DNA of 64,000 nt from assembly GCA_002221725.1 (NCBI GenBank), contig NJFT01000003.1, positions 422,908-486,907 on the forward strand, in the 5' to 3' direction. Positions 22,650-35,295 of the stretch are shown here, one piece after another (within the stretch, counting starts at the first letter, position 1; each line of letters begins with the position of its first letter). Origin of the DNA: Scedosporium boydii. Its lineage: Eukaryota > Ascomycota > Sordariomycetes > Microascales > Microascaceae. The notes below the pieces were generated by a model that saw only the letters and a list, made by a program, of their open reading frames with translations, searched no databases and was not told where the DNA came from. Position numbers and translations under genes: made by a program.

Positions 22650-25600
22650 GCGAGTGATGGCAAGTATTAGAAAGGAGAGAGAGAAGGGAATTCGAGTAGA
22701 GTAGGTCACTCTAGATGAGAGGTTCGCAATACCCGTCCTCGTTTTGGCTTTAGATGAGGCAAGAGAAGCAGTCGATAGTATGAAAGTGGTCGCGTTCAAG
22801 GGACGAGGACCTGGGTCCTGTACTTCCTTTGCTTCCTTCTCTTTCCCTCGCTTCTTTCACTCGCGAGCGATTCTAATTGTAATGGAATCGTTTAATGAGA
22901 CGGAGCAATAGCTCAAGCGGGAGAGGTCAACTCCCTGCTTCCCCGGGGCGTGAGAATAGCGAAAGCTAAGGTACGCAGGATGACGGACAATCAGAGGCAA
23001 CAGCTCCAGATGCACCTGCAGACGGGCGTTTGCGGGACAGAGCGAATCAGAATCGAGTGGAATGTAATACACTCGACAGGAGCTGTCGTCACGGAGCTAC
23101 CAAGGTATGCAGTCTGCAGATTATATGGGTTTGCTGGATCTAAAAGCTCGCTTGGTTGGTGGTGGTTGTGTTGATGTACCCGCCCTCTGTGAATGGACTG
23201 CGACTACAACCTCTTTATTCTATGATCTCATGCATGAGACGTCTCACAAACTGGAGGGTAGCATTACATTGTATTTACATACCTAATAGTTGTAGGCCAG
23301 GTGATGGTTCGACTGCCAAGTTGGGAAAGCGACCTCCACGTTCATGGACGAGAGGGGCAAGTAGCGCATCGCGACGCGAGCCTGTCAGAATCGAGATATT
23401 ACTCAGCCAAGAGAAATGGAAAGCTGATGACAGGGCAAGATGGAGAATGTGAAGTTGGGGGTTTGAATCCGTATCACTTCAACCCTTGCCTGATGCGACG
23501 ACGGCGTGGGGAGCGCGAGGAAACATCCAAGCCCCGTGGGTTGGGTTGACAACGGTGGTGGTGGCCGGGGACGTTGGCTTATTTTTGGGGGTTGTTGGTT
23601 GACAGAAGGCATCAGTCCATTCAGACCACGCACCTCTGTCGGTTCAGGTACTGGAGAAATGGGGTCAGTCGCACTCTGTCAATTAACTGGGTTGGCAGCC
23701 TAACACACGTTGTTTGATTAAACACGAAGTTTAAAGCTGTAAAATGGAGATTTTAGGTGTCAGTGGCGACGACGCAACGCGAGACCGGCGCTTTAACATC
23801 ATTTGACTGATGGCAGACTGATACGCCTCCGGACACCGGAGAGGGTGTCCGTTGGTTGGCGACGCGGTAGTCTCCCCCGTTTAGACACGGAGCATTCGGC
23901 CATGACTAAAACCGATCGGGGGGGCTCTGGGACAATAGATCCTACCCGTCAATAAAACCACTATTACACCTAAATTGGGGTGGATTCACACCATTTGGTC
24001 ACCTGGAGTGGGGGTTAGCGCTCCTCAGAAACCTGCCTTGAGGCCTCGTAACCAGCAAGCGAACGCGAACGGGGGCAACGACAAATGACAGGCGTAATAT
24101 CCAGGCCAAGCCACCTTGGCTCAGTCCCTTTGTCCCCAGACCATGTGAGATATGGTCTGGTCAGTAGGCGTCCCAGACTCGCTGTGCCTGGCTGATGGTG
24201 GCCGAGGTGAGCAATGATGGATGGGCACCATCCCAGACGCTCGGCGTCGAAAAATCTTGAACCACTGCTCCCGAACAATCGGCGAGTCTATGCAATTTAC
24301 AATGCAATGTTTGCGCCCTGGGCGTTATGGTTTGGTTCAGCAAACTCGCCAGAGCTGTTCGTCGGGCCTGGGTACAACTTTGTCATGACAGGCACGCCCG
24401 GCTCGATTGCAATCAACCGCCGGGCCAGATCTCTCTGACCGACACAAGCCGGTGTGGTTTTTTGGGGGGAAGTTCTGTGGGGCGAAGGCCCAGTTGAAGC
24501 CACCCGCTTGACACGTGCCTGGCACCGATTTAACCATCCATTTTGGAATGGAGGTAGACGGGAAGAGCACATCGACTAATAGCCTTAAGAAGGGAAGGCC
24601 ATCGGCCCTGCTAATGCGTGAAGGGAGAAGGCCAGGATACCGGTCTGTGCTAGAGTCGATAACTGGGTAATGGGTAATGCAGCGCAGGGGATAAACCTGC
24701 ATGCGGCTGCAAAGGGTCGGTTAGAAAGACTGCTGTGGAGTACCCACAGCCACACTTTGACTTATTTGCTGCCTCCGCCTCGACGGATCCGCATCAAATT
24801 CAAGAGGAAGATTGAAATACGAGGGGGGCCTTGAAACTCCCTGGTCGAAGCAATTTGACATGCCTCATGCTGACTATTTCATGGGTGAGGAAGGGAGGGG
24901 GGTGGGGGAATATCTACAGAGGGAAACACGAACCCGCGGCATCGATGGTGACAATGGAATGACGAAAACACCACACGATGAAGTCGGATGCGACCGGAGT
25001 AGAAATGTTTAAGTGGCGTGAGGCTCGCAGGCTTCTCGAACGGCCAAGAGTCTCTCTTTTGGCAGTGATTACTCGTGATGTTCGCTCGAGATGAGAAGAG
25101 GAGGAAAGTGAGAGTGATTATACGGTCGAAGGCGGAGATCGATGGAGAAGGTCAACCTCGTCAGGTGGGGTGGCCCAGACCAGTGGGCGAAGTAGCAGCT
25201 GGCAGGTGGGAAGCACTCTTGTTCGGAAGGGGCAACAAACCAAGCCCATCACAAGCTGTCACTACCAGCTTCCCGGGTACAAAGAAAGGAACACACAAGA
25301 GTGAGGACGGAGCACGAGGACGCTGTATTGATACAAGTTGGCGCGAAGTAACTGAGCGTCGTCGTCTCCTGGCGGGGTAGTGTACAGGCTTGTTGTATTC
25401 CCGACCCTCATCGAATGACCTAATGAAGATCTTTCATGGAAGGAGAGAATGAAGAGATGAAGAGACAACATTGGAAGTTGCCATCGGAGACGTGTATACA
25501 GTACCTCCCACCGAGTAGGGAAGGAAGTGACGCCCACGCATCCGCATCCGGAACTCAACCTTTACTTCGTGAGCTACTTCGTACATCGAGTCCCAGCATT

Positions 25601-27148
25601 GACAAGATTCCCATATTCTGGGCCTGGGTAACTGTGCCAGAGCACGGACTAGGGACGGGAAGTCGTGCGAGGATCCGCACCCTGGCGTTCTTCAACAGGA
25701 TTTGATGCAGCTCGCGCGGCAACTGCCAGTTTACAATAGGGCCTGGCCTCGTGGGGTAGCAATTGACGCTTCCAACTCTCGGAACTACCCAAGCTGTCGA
25801 ACCCCCAACCCCGCCAGCCAGGGCATATCCAAACCCTTGGATATCTACCTTGCTTGGCGGGTGATTCCCCGTTTCCGGACACGGTAGCGAGTAGCCCCGA
25901 AGCACTCGGACAAGATGGTAGTCTGGTTGGGTCCTCCGACTCCTTGCCCGGTGATATCAATGAAGCGGTGAATGCATCATGCAGCATACTCCAATTTACA
26001 CCATACTTGGAGAACGGGGGGGCGGGAGCTGACGTCCATTCGGAGTGCAAGCACGCACGACTCGCATTTGAAGGACATTTGACTTCAGGCGGGGTAACGG
26101 CGAGGGACTTGGGGCATTACGACACGCGCAAATCGAGATCCAATACTTAAACAGAAGGGACTTGGTGATTTTCTATTACTGCCCTATCCGGCCACATGAG
26201 CTTTGGAAGCTTAGGCTCCGAGGATGGGATCTACTGTACAGCTGCGGTACCTGCCGTGGCGTGTCAAAAAGATTTTCTTCTTCCCGTTCTCGTCGTGTTC
26301 GGGTTCGAGCGATGGGGGTAAGTGGGAGATCATCTGCCTTAATTGATCGATCAATTCATTGATGTGTCGGTTGCTAGGAGGCGTCAACAACATGCAGCGG
26401 AGTCCTGTAGCCGGTGGTCGCAATATACAGGCAGCGCGGCGATGTTACCCCGAACGGTAGTCTACAAAGTAGACACGAAATGTCTCAAGTCTTGTTTGAA
26501 CAAGTGAGAAATTGGTCAATGTTTGCCCGTACATGTTCGGCGCTATCTCCGATTCACCGACGAAATCCACTCTTGACTCCCGAGACCCCTTGTTTCTGAA
26601 GGTGCGTATGACCAGGGTCCAGATGGAGTTGGTCCGGCGACAATTGGGCCTCTCTCGCCTAGCTAGCAGTAGTGATACAGCAGTGCAGTAGCCTGGCCAC
26701 GCAGAACTCTGTAACATTTTGTACTTCAACGTTGTAACCACGCGGAACACTATTAGAACATTGAAGGGCGTATCAGCAAACTGGCCCATTGAGATTCCCT
26801 CGGTCCACTGCGCCCATGAAGTATGGCGTCCTGGGACTTGTGCGAAGTAGTATTATCTGGTTGCCAGTCGTGTCACAGATGCAGACGGCTGGTGCGCGAG
26901 GATGGGACATTGAAGGTACTCCGGATGGATGACAATTGGACCGATCAAATGCTGGGTCAATACGAAATCCGAAGAGAAAAGAAGGTGAACAGAACAGAGA
27001 AAGACGCTAGGTTGTTGACGGCTCATCTCCGATCGTGATCTGGCATCTAGATTTCCCAAACATCGAGCCCAGAAGCAAAATAGAAGTCCGAGATGCTAAA
27101 GAACATTGAGCAGTTCCCGGTTCCGCTTCGGCATTTCTTGGCACTCGT

Positions 27149-27167
27149 TTATCAGATCATCAGATAA
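27149..27167. promoter_or_regulatory. Double siderophore-GATA (SreA/Urbs1-type) site
   Basis: Two consensus sites ATCWGATAA lie head to head, TTATCAGAT at 27149-27157 and ATCAGATAA at 27159-27167, separated by one base. The pair is a near-perfect palindrome. This consensus is the known target of the iron-responsive GATA repressors that shut down siderophore genes in iron-replete fungi. Its place between sidC and sidA fits. It is 2.9 kb from the sidA ATG and 4.5 kb from that of sidC, so which promoter it serves is unclear. Confidence 0.65.
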
Positions 27168-27643
27168 AAACCCCTCATGGGGAACTTGAAGTGAGATTAG
27201 AGGGGAACACCCCTGTCGTCGGCCATTTCCACTTCTATTCCCCATTCCCCCTCATGCCCACCCAGCCACGAGTTACAGATACAAGTAGAGGGAAAAAAAA
27301 TTACGGACAGACACTAGCCTCCGTCGTCCCTCCGAGTGGCGTGGCATGAAGAAAATCGTACATACTTCGTACACCGAAAGAGAGCGTGAAGAAAAAAAAT
27401 TCTTGCGGAACGAGATGTGGACCATGGACTGCACCAAGAACCTTTCCTTCAACCCCCCTTGCCATGATCTTCGGCGTCAATGGAGTCTGTGATCTGGCCT
27501 GGGCCCTGAAGCTAATCCGGTCCTGGCCTAAGCCGACGTTTCTGGGTCTGAGCTCCGAGGAATTGCGCCCCAAGGTAGCCAATACAAGCACCCTGGGACC
27601 CCCGTCGTCCCCGTTTAGCCGGCATCGGACTGAAATTTTCATC

Positions 27644-27652
27644 TTATCTGAT
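27644..27652 (-). promoter_or_regulatory. Third siderophore-GATA site
   Basis: TTATCTGAT is the reverse complement of ATCAGATAA and matches the SreA-type consensus exactly. It lies 0.5 kb from the double site and 2.45 kb before the sidA start. Confidence 0.5.
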
Positions 27653-29433
27653 CCAAAGATAATCAATCATTGCAGGGGTCCAGCAAGGACGACATTCCCA
27701 AAGCAGACAAGCCTAAATGGAAGGAGGGAAAAAAAAAGAGAACGAAAAAAAGTTCTTCATCGCTCGGTCGACTTATTGTGGGCATCGGTTTCGTTGCCCT
27801 AATCTTCATGTCGGTACTACTGTGTATCAAAGCTGAGATCAATTTTAGCTGCTTTCCGCCCACAGTAGCTTGCGTGGTTAGAAACTATGCGCAAGCCATA
27901 TTCGTAATGTTCTCTGAGCGTGGCTTTGGTGAATCTTATTGATCCCATCCATAACCCACGAGTCCAGGAAGTACTTGGCATAGCTGCGGCCTTGGAAATA
28001 CCTGTACGGCGTCCTGTGGAGCATGCAAAATCAAGCCAAGTTCAATCTAATCACTAGTAGACAACCCGTTGTACGCTGCCGCTAGCTGTCACTAGTAGCA
28101 TCAATTAGAAGCCAAGCTAAAGAAGAACAAAATGTTTCTAAATTGAACCCGGGACAGCCCGACATTCCTGTACTAAGGCAATAGAAGATCGGCACTCTTG
28201 TCGCATTTATTCCCACTAAAAATCCCCTCAAGTCATTCATTACCTTGCTTCTCGACAGAATCCCCCATTTCACCCCCGCTCGAGGCCCCGCGGGCAGTAA
28301 GACAGAATAGCACCACGAGAATAAAGATAGAGTAACAGCGGACTCTGTAACAAGGGGTCCATAATCGCAGTGAGGGATGAAGTTAAGGCTACCTGAGTAT
28401 AGGTGGGGGCAAGAGGCCCCAAGCTGCCATGCAATGCCCCATTTTGGCGAGACATCGTCCGACGGCGCCGGAACCCTTCCTCATTTCAGTCCAAATCCAT
28501 TATCAATCGCCGTCCAGGTTAGGCATAGCCTCTGTTGTGCTGCCTCCATCACAGAAACGCGATGGACCTCGAAGACACATCCTAGAATCTTCATCCCTGC
28601 CTGGACTCTTCTGGTTGGAGCCCTTCCCTGCCAACCTTTGCCGAGGCTGGCATATTGTCAATCTGCGAAGGAACCTTGCGCGTTGCACGCGGCCAGACGT
28701 GCTTTCCATGCGCCAGCGCGGAAAGAGTAGGCATTACTTGTAGGTACTTCGTAGTCGGAAGCAGCGGTACCCCACGGATTGCGAGAACAAGAGACCACTT
28801 TGTACACTACTTCATACACTAAAACAAGGTTGGGAGGGAAATATGCCCGTCCTGTGCTGCTTTTCCCACCAGACACTCCAATGCCTGCTAGTGCTCCAAA
28901 ATGGAACATGTCCAATGGGGCGGGTATGAGAGCACACCATTCTCGTTGATCTATCCCCTAGTCCAGAGCCTGCCGCTGATGGCGAGAGCCGGCCTTCCAA
29001 GTACATGTAGCATTTGAAGAAGGTGAGTGGAAATACGCACTAACTCTCATTCAGTGGCTCTCAGTGGCATTCAGTAGCACTCACTACATCCACTCCCGTC
29101 TATCATTGGCAGGACAGACCATCCTCTCCCGTAGTGGAGTAACTTCCCTACTCTGCTAGTACGAAGTACACTACGTCCTGCCTGTCGTCACACTCGCGTT
29201 TCTATGGTGCTGTCGAGCCTTCCCATTCAGTTACGTTAATCGTACAAGTATCTCTGACATCTTGGTACAATCCCAACCTCAACATGTACAACCACTTCTG
29301 TTGTCGCTCTGGGGAATTCCACGCCTTCATTCTCCCAGGCAAATGTATCCATGCGTATCTCACCGAGTGGGCAAGGTACAAGTTACCACTCCGCATGGCC
29401 TGTTCCTGGAAGGGACAGCTTTGGAGAAGAAGC

Positions 29434-29526
29434 GATGAAGAATAAGGAAAGAACAAAAAAAGTACGAAGAGAGAAAAAGGAAAGAAAGAAAGAAAAAAAA
29501 AGAAACAAAAAAAGACAAAAGAAATT
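29434..29526 (+). repeat. Purine-rich low-complexity tract
   Basis: Almost pure A/G sequence with GAAA and AAAG units, about 570 bp before the sidA ATG and just upstream of a pyrimidine-rich leader. It is not coding. Confidence 0.7.
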
Positions 29527-29540
29527 ACCGGATCCCATCT

Positions 29541-30097
29541 CGCAATCGGAATAGGACCTGGATTCTATTCGTACCCCATTCTCGTCCCGGCCGACACAAC
29601 ATTTATATTAATTCCCTTCTCGGCTCCCCTCGTCTCGGAGCTCTGTTCTCGTCTCCCTCCCTCTCCCCTTATCATCAGCTTCGAGTTCTTCCAGTCTCGA
29701 TCTAGCACCATCTATTACCACTTAGTCCAAGTGTACATACCACATACTCAAGCTCTAGATTGATCCTTGACTGTGCTCAACAGCTATCAACGTGCGAGTC
29801 CTCAGCTCCCAAGCTCGACACCTAATAACATCTTTTTCTGATCCATTCTCCCTCACGCCCGAGACAATTCGTTCTGTCAGGTATCCAAGAGAAACTTCAT
29901 CCATCACGCCAGACTTTTTTTTAAACCCTCCGCCACGGTTACGCCTTCATCAGTCCACTTCCGGATTACAAGCCAAGTCCTTCCTTCCTCAGGCCTGCCC
30001 CGCATTCTGGGTGCCCCTCCAAGATCTACGGCAGAACCCCTCCATAATTTTTTTTTCCCTTATCGTGCCCCTCGTTCGAGACCACGTCATTTATACC
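29541..30097 (+). promoter_or_regulatory. sidA promoter/leader, pyrimidine-rich and ATG-free
   Basis: An AT-rich TATA-like stretch (TTTATATTAATT) lies at about 29600-29612. From there to the sidA start no ATG occurs on the plus strand, and the sequence is rich in C/T. This is what a long 5' untranslated leader looks like in fungi. The transcription start cannot be placed exactly. Confidence 0.5.
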
Positions 30098-32084
30098 ATG
30101 TCCCCTCAAATTAACGAAGATTTCGCCGCCGTAGACGCCCAGTCTAACCGCGTTAACACCTCGAATGGTGCCAACGGCGTCAATGGCACTAACGGCATCA
30201 ATAGTGTCAATGGCACAAATGGCCACTCCGAATTGAATGGCACTGCCAATGGCAACGACCACGCCGCTGAGGAAGAATCTCTTGCCGTTCAGCCTCCGGC
30301 CGCCCCTCAGCAGGAAGAAACTCCTATTGAAGCTCCTGAGACTCCCGCCCAAGCTCCCGTCCAAGCTCCCGCAGAGCTGCAGCCTGCTGCTGAGACGCCT
30401 GCTGCGCGAACAGTCAAGAAGTCGCAATTCCTCCTCCCCACTGACTCTACCGATGTTCATGATCTCCTTTGCGTTGGCTTCGGCCCCGCTAGTTTGTCCA
30501 TTGCTATCGCCATGCATGATAAGCTGGCCGCTGGCGGTCAGATTGGCTCTGAGGGCCGCGCTCCTCGTGTTCTCTTCCTTGAGAAGCAGCCCAAGTTCAC
30601 CTGGCATGCTGGCATGCTCCTTCCCGGCGCAAAAATGCAGATTTCCTTCCTCAAGGATCTTGCCTCGCTGAGGGATCCCAAGTCTCAATTCACTTTCCTT
30701 AACTACCTTTCTGAACATGACAGGTTGATTGACTTCATCAACCTCAACACCTTCCTTCCCGCTCGTGTCGAGTTCGAGGACTACCTTCGCTGGTGCGCCG
30801 CCCATTTCGATGACCTTGTCCAGTACAACCACGAAGTTCTCTCTGTGACACCCGATCCCGCTTCCTCCAATTCCACTGCGCCCGGTGTCAAGACTTTCAC
30901 CGTCAGTTGCCGCAACGTCAAGACTGGTACCGTTTCTACCTACCGAGCCAAGAACGTGGTAGTCGCCATTGGTGGACAGCCCCAGATCCCTGAAGTTCTC
31001 TCTCTCAACCATCCCAGGGTTATCCACTCCTCCCAATATGCTAAAGTCGTTCCCAATGTCCTTACCGACCCGCACAAGCCATACAGCGTCGCTGTTATCG
31101 GTGCCGGGCAGAGCGCCGCCGAGATCTTTACCAATGTTCAGAACCTCTACCCGAACTCCCGCACCCACTTGATCATGCGGTCCGACTATCTGAGACCTAG
31201 CGATGACTCGCCTTTGTAAGTTCATACCTTCATTACGTTCAGGCTCTTTCCTACCCCTCTTGGCCCATCCGTCCCGGTGTCTAGTGCGTGACTAACTGTG
31301 TGTCCCGCCTCGTTGCAGCATTAACGGCATCTTCAACCCCGAGTTCACCGACGTGATCCACTCGAAATCGGCCCAGTGGCGCCAAAGCTTCTTCGCCGAC
31401 GCCAAGCCCACGAACTACAGCGTTGTCCGCCTTGAGCTTATCGAATCCATCTTCGAGCGCATGTATGGCCAGAAGCTAGTACTCGGCCCCGATGAGACCC
31501 AATGGCCCCACCGCATTCGCAGCGGATACGTCGTCAAATCTGTAGAGTCCAAGAGTCAGAATCCCGATGATGGCCTCCAGATTCGAATTGCCCCGGTCCC
31601 GGAGGCCGCCGGATCTGAGGAGGTTCTGGACGTAGACCTTGTCATCTCTGCCACCGGCTACCAGCGTAGCGCACACCTCAACTTGCTCAAGGACTCCTTC
31701 TCTCTCCTTCCCGCGGCATCGGCAAAGACTGCAGCTGACACGAACGGCAAGAGCCTGGATGGCTGGCAAGTATCTCCTCCTAGCAGCGATGGCGTGTCGC
31801 AGACTAGGAAACTCGAGGTCGGCAGGAATTACGGAGTAAAGTTTGACAACGGCGCCGTTCAACCCGGGTCCGGTGTGTGGCTGCAGGGTTGCTGCGAGGG
31901 TACCCACGGTGTAAGTGCTCTTCCGATGTCGCTCTTATTTCAACCACCAAACCCCAATTCCCCCCATTTTATTTTAAAATTAAACGCCACTGACATCTTT
32001 CTTTTCTTAAAGCTGAGTGATACCTTGCTCTCGGTTCTCGCAGTGCGGTCCGGAGAAATGGTTGAGTCCATTTTCCATGCATAA
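30098..32084 (+). CDS. sidA: L-ornithine N5-monooxygenase (siderophore biosynthesis)
   Basis: Three exons, 30098-31215, 31319-31910 and 32013-32084, encode 593 residues. The enzyme uses FAD, NADPH and O2 to hydroxylate the side-chain amine of ornithine, the first committed step of hydroxamate siderophore synthesis. Landmarks are the FAD motif [11 protein letters not shown] (~125), the substrate-side [16 protein letters not shown] block, the NADPH motif [10 protein letters not shown] (~333) and the [10 protein letters not shown] motif (~481). The first intron has GTAAGT and a GACTAAC branch and restores DDSPFINGIF. The second is 102 nt, stop-free and in frame; removing it joins EGTHG to [12 protein letters not shown] as in other SidA proteins. 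The ATG is chosen for its ACC context and because no earlier ATG exists for about 660 bp. The first ~120 residues are a low-complexity extension with Asn-Gly repeats and Pro/Glu/Ala runs, longer than in Aspergillus SidA. It diverges from sidC, its pathway partner. Confidence 0.96.
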
Positions 32085-35000
32085 AAGAGATATTCTCTGG
32101 AAATGCTTCATCTCTGAATATTCTATGAAAAGAACGATGCGATTTCTTTCATTTTTGTCTACGACTAGTAGTTTACCATTTAGAACCTATTGCCTACTCA
32201 TCTCTTAAGATTGGGATGGTGGGTTGATGTGGCGAGTCCTGCAGCTCCTGTTTTTCCTTGATATCATTTGGCATGGCTTATTAGATGGGGGTGTTAATCA
32301 TTGTGTATATGCATTGGATGAAAAGTGTCTGCGTCATGTTTTGGCAGCATAATATGAAAAGTACAGAGTTTTGATTTCCGTTTTACGTTACCTCAAGTGT
32401 GCTCTATTCGGGATGTGCCCGGTGAATTGCGGGAATATGCCCTGGATTTGGCGATTAAACCAGCAGAAAAAAGCTGAATGTCCCCCGATGTACGAAGTAC
32501 TTGATACAATTCTGTGTCAAGTATCACCAGCGAGCGTCTGCGTGGCCATCACACTTTGACCAGGGTCTCTAGGCGCCCCGATGAAGACATTGAGGCACGA
32601 CATTTGTGCAGGATGCTGTTGGGGAGGGACGGACCACTACCGCGACAAAGGGCTAAACAACCACCTGGAAACTCTAAGATTGACACGGTGTGCGAAGGGA
32701 TCATCTGGATACCTCCCTTGTGATATTGTGAGATTCCCTCACTCCACTTACAAGGTTCCCGAGGGTGTTTGCCGTGGACACCCCGGAGTACTTGCCCCTC
32801 ACGCCGAGGATTTAGGCTGCATAAATCTAGCGTTTTTGTAAGAAAAGAAGAAGTGTAACAGTCCCTTTCTTTCGAGTTTGGAGGGAGGTCAAGATGCTGG
32901 AGACAAAAGGCAGCCAGTCTTGCCCTCTGTAGTCTCGGGGCCCTGTCACCGGTCGACACAGCGGGGTGGGGACTATGCAGAGGTAATTAGATGTCGGTAC
33001 TTCTAGCCGTAGCCTAGCTAACATCGTAAGAGAATACATACGGACACTAACGTTCTGTTGGTATTCGGTATCCCCCTGATAATCAGTAAGTAGCACTCTC
33101 CCATCTTCAGTCATAGCGTCATGTCAAGGAGACGGGGACAGGATCTCGACTAGGCAGACCCTGGATGAGGAAAGCGTGGGGGTTTATTTGCTTTTGAATA
33201 CTACCCTGCTCTAGTCTTCCAAGAGTCCTTGAAATGCTCTTAGGTCTGTAATAATCCAGTAGTAACACGGCAGAATAACACCTTACGTCCCTACAGGGTA
33301 GAAGGGCCGGACAGTTTACCTCATTCAAAGAGGTAGTTTACACTCCTACTCCCGGGTCCATTAAAGACCAGAGCGGCCCGTAATACGTACTACTGTAGGG
33401 GTGTCAAAGTGGAGGGGTGGGGCGGAAAGAATATCTCGCATGATGAATGATACCAAGGTCGATTGGTCTCGGCGATGTGGCTTAACGCGGCCTTACTTAG
33501 TGTATCATACCGAAGACACATCGAAAGCTTACTTTGTAGAAGCTGACCTGCCACTTGCTTGAAACGCGGTATTTATGATCTTCGACCATGTGAGAAGCCA
33601 GAGTCTTCGACGACAGTGAAGAGCAGGGTATCTTCCTCCCTCCCTCCCCCTCTCCCTCCCCCCACAACGAGAGAGAGACGTGGATGAGTGGGCAGGACTG
33701 TGGGTCGGTACGTGACTCTCTAATTCTCGAAGGGGAATCCGTAACGAGAGAGTGTAAGCATGGCGCGGGATGTTGCCTCCTTCTAGACTGTTGCATGCTG
33801 TACTATCCCTGCTATGTCTTGGTGAATGAAGGTTATCCCGAGAAGGATCGAATACGCATACACAAAGTCCGCTGAAGCCGTAGGAAAAGTTAGAGTCGAC
33901 CCATTTTGTTGACGTGCTCTCTTCCTGAGCCACTGGTTGCCCTCGGATTTCTAAGTTTATCACGATGAATACCACGCGTCGTCTGAGAGGCGACCTGACT
34001 CGGGTATTTAGCATCCACCCGTCAAATAAGCCCTCATGCTACACGAGCATCGAGAGGAAATGGGTGCAGAAGATGACGCCACCTCGATGCGGAGAAGATA
34101 TGCCGTCCAACCCCAAAGACATTCTCCGTCAGCAGGGTCTCTTCGGCAATGAACGTCATGGAACCTTTTGGGAGGGGACATATTTCCCCACCCATTCAAC
34201 ATTCAATGACGATCATGATCTTTTTGGGGTTTATGCGAATGACCAATCTAGATTATGCCCGATCGACTAGGAACCAGAGGATAGAACCAGCGCCCCGGAA
34301 CGTGGGAAGCTAGGCGATAGGCCCTCCAGCCGGGCGCTTCTGGTTTGCTTCTACGAAGTAGTAAGTTCTAGGCGTTGGCGTGGTGTCAGCGGACACGAGG
34401 CCCTGCGCATAGGGATTTCCTCATGCTCGGTTATTCCAGAACCATTCTAGGTGTGGAGTCGACCTCCAATTATTCGCTCGAGAGATGTCGAAGAAGAAAA
34501 ATAGAAAGCGAATAAATACATCTTATAAAAAATAGATAGATTTAATCGAGAAATTATTTGTTGCAAAATAGACAGAATTAAGAGAGAAAAAAAAAATTGG
34601 CGAAAAAGCTCGGCTCCGTGATCGAATGAACCCATCGCCGACGAAAACAATCCGGGGTCGTTTTCTAACCTTGTGAGTCGTTTGGTCTTGGCCCGCCAGA
34701 CCATCATGAGTGTAGGCTCACTTGAACAACTCGGCTGGTAGATTTTCTCGGTGGCTTCATATATAAAGTGATGGTCGGGCCCGTTTTGGTGGAATAAGAA
34801 TGGCAGAAGGAAGGGGGGAGGGTTCCTTCCCTTCAAGGCTGTCGGATCAAAAGTTGCTGGCGGGGCGGGAAGGAAAGATGGACGATGTGCGATGATCACC
34901 GAAAACTCCTAGGCGAAGACCGGCCGCCGTGATCGGGCCCATTCTGTATCTCGGCCCCGGTCTCGCCGGAGCTCTCTTCAATTATTGTTCTCGCTGATGA

Positions 35001-35295
35001 GACGTATTCGACCTGAGTGTTGAGGATGAGAAGACGAGTGGGGTGATTTATCATAATTTCTCACATTGTGTTCTTCGCTCTTCAAAGTTATGTGTGACGA
35101 GATAATTTGGCTGATAATCATTCGATGTTCGCTCAACTCAAATCGTGTCATCATTCCCTCTCTACACATTCAACCTTAACTTTCGACAGAATATCAACGA
35201 ACGGCGCCTGATATCACCAACAAAGCCCTAGGTCATCGAGACCAATTTGACTGCGAAACATTGAAGCTACTGAATTACATCGTCTACCCTAGATC
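32085..35295. other. Intergenic region downstream of sidA
   Basis: About 3.2 kb without a supportable gene. Frames of up to 161 codons on the minus strand (33529-34014) have no domain and lie over a C/T-rich tract. The dyad GTACGAAGTAC occurs at 32490-32500 and TACGAAGTA at 34352-34360. The part near 34480-34620 is AT-rich. The last few hundred bases are the promoter of the next gene. Confidence 0.5.

Larger units (their letters stand above)
22631..29540. other. Long spacer between sidC and sidA without convincing genes
   Basis: Nearly 7 kb hold only short overlapping frames on both strands, with no known domain and no consistent splice pattern. Recognisable elements are three ATCWGATAA-type sites (27149-27167 and 27644-27652), several copies of the GTACTTCGTAC dyad (25575, 27363, 28744, 29159), and a purine-rich tract at 29434-29526. 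A 90-codon frame ending at 27942 has a hydrophobic segment but starts without ATG and is not called. The spacer presumably holds both divergent promoters and perhaps non-coding transcripts. Confidence 0.6.

Noticed and set aside
22890..22980. tRNA-like A box (TAGCTCAAGCGGGAGAG) upstream of sidC
   Set aside because: No B box (GGTTCGAATCC-like) and no cloverleaf arms at the right spacing.
27670..27942. 90-codon plus-strand frame with a possible transmembrane helix near the GATA sites
   Set aside because: No ATG at the start and no recognisable family; kept only as a possible transcript to test.
30026..31225. 399-codon open frame on the minus strand opposite sidA
   Set aside because: It mirrors sidA exon 1 exactly, and its product has no domain; a shadow caused by codon bias of the real gene.
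33529..34014. 161-codon minus-strand frame downstream of sidA
   Set aside because: Open because of a C/T-rich low-complexity tract; no domain.
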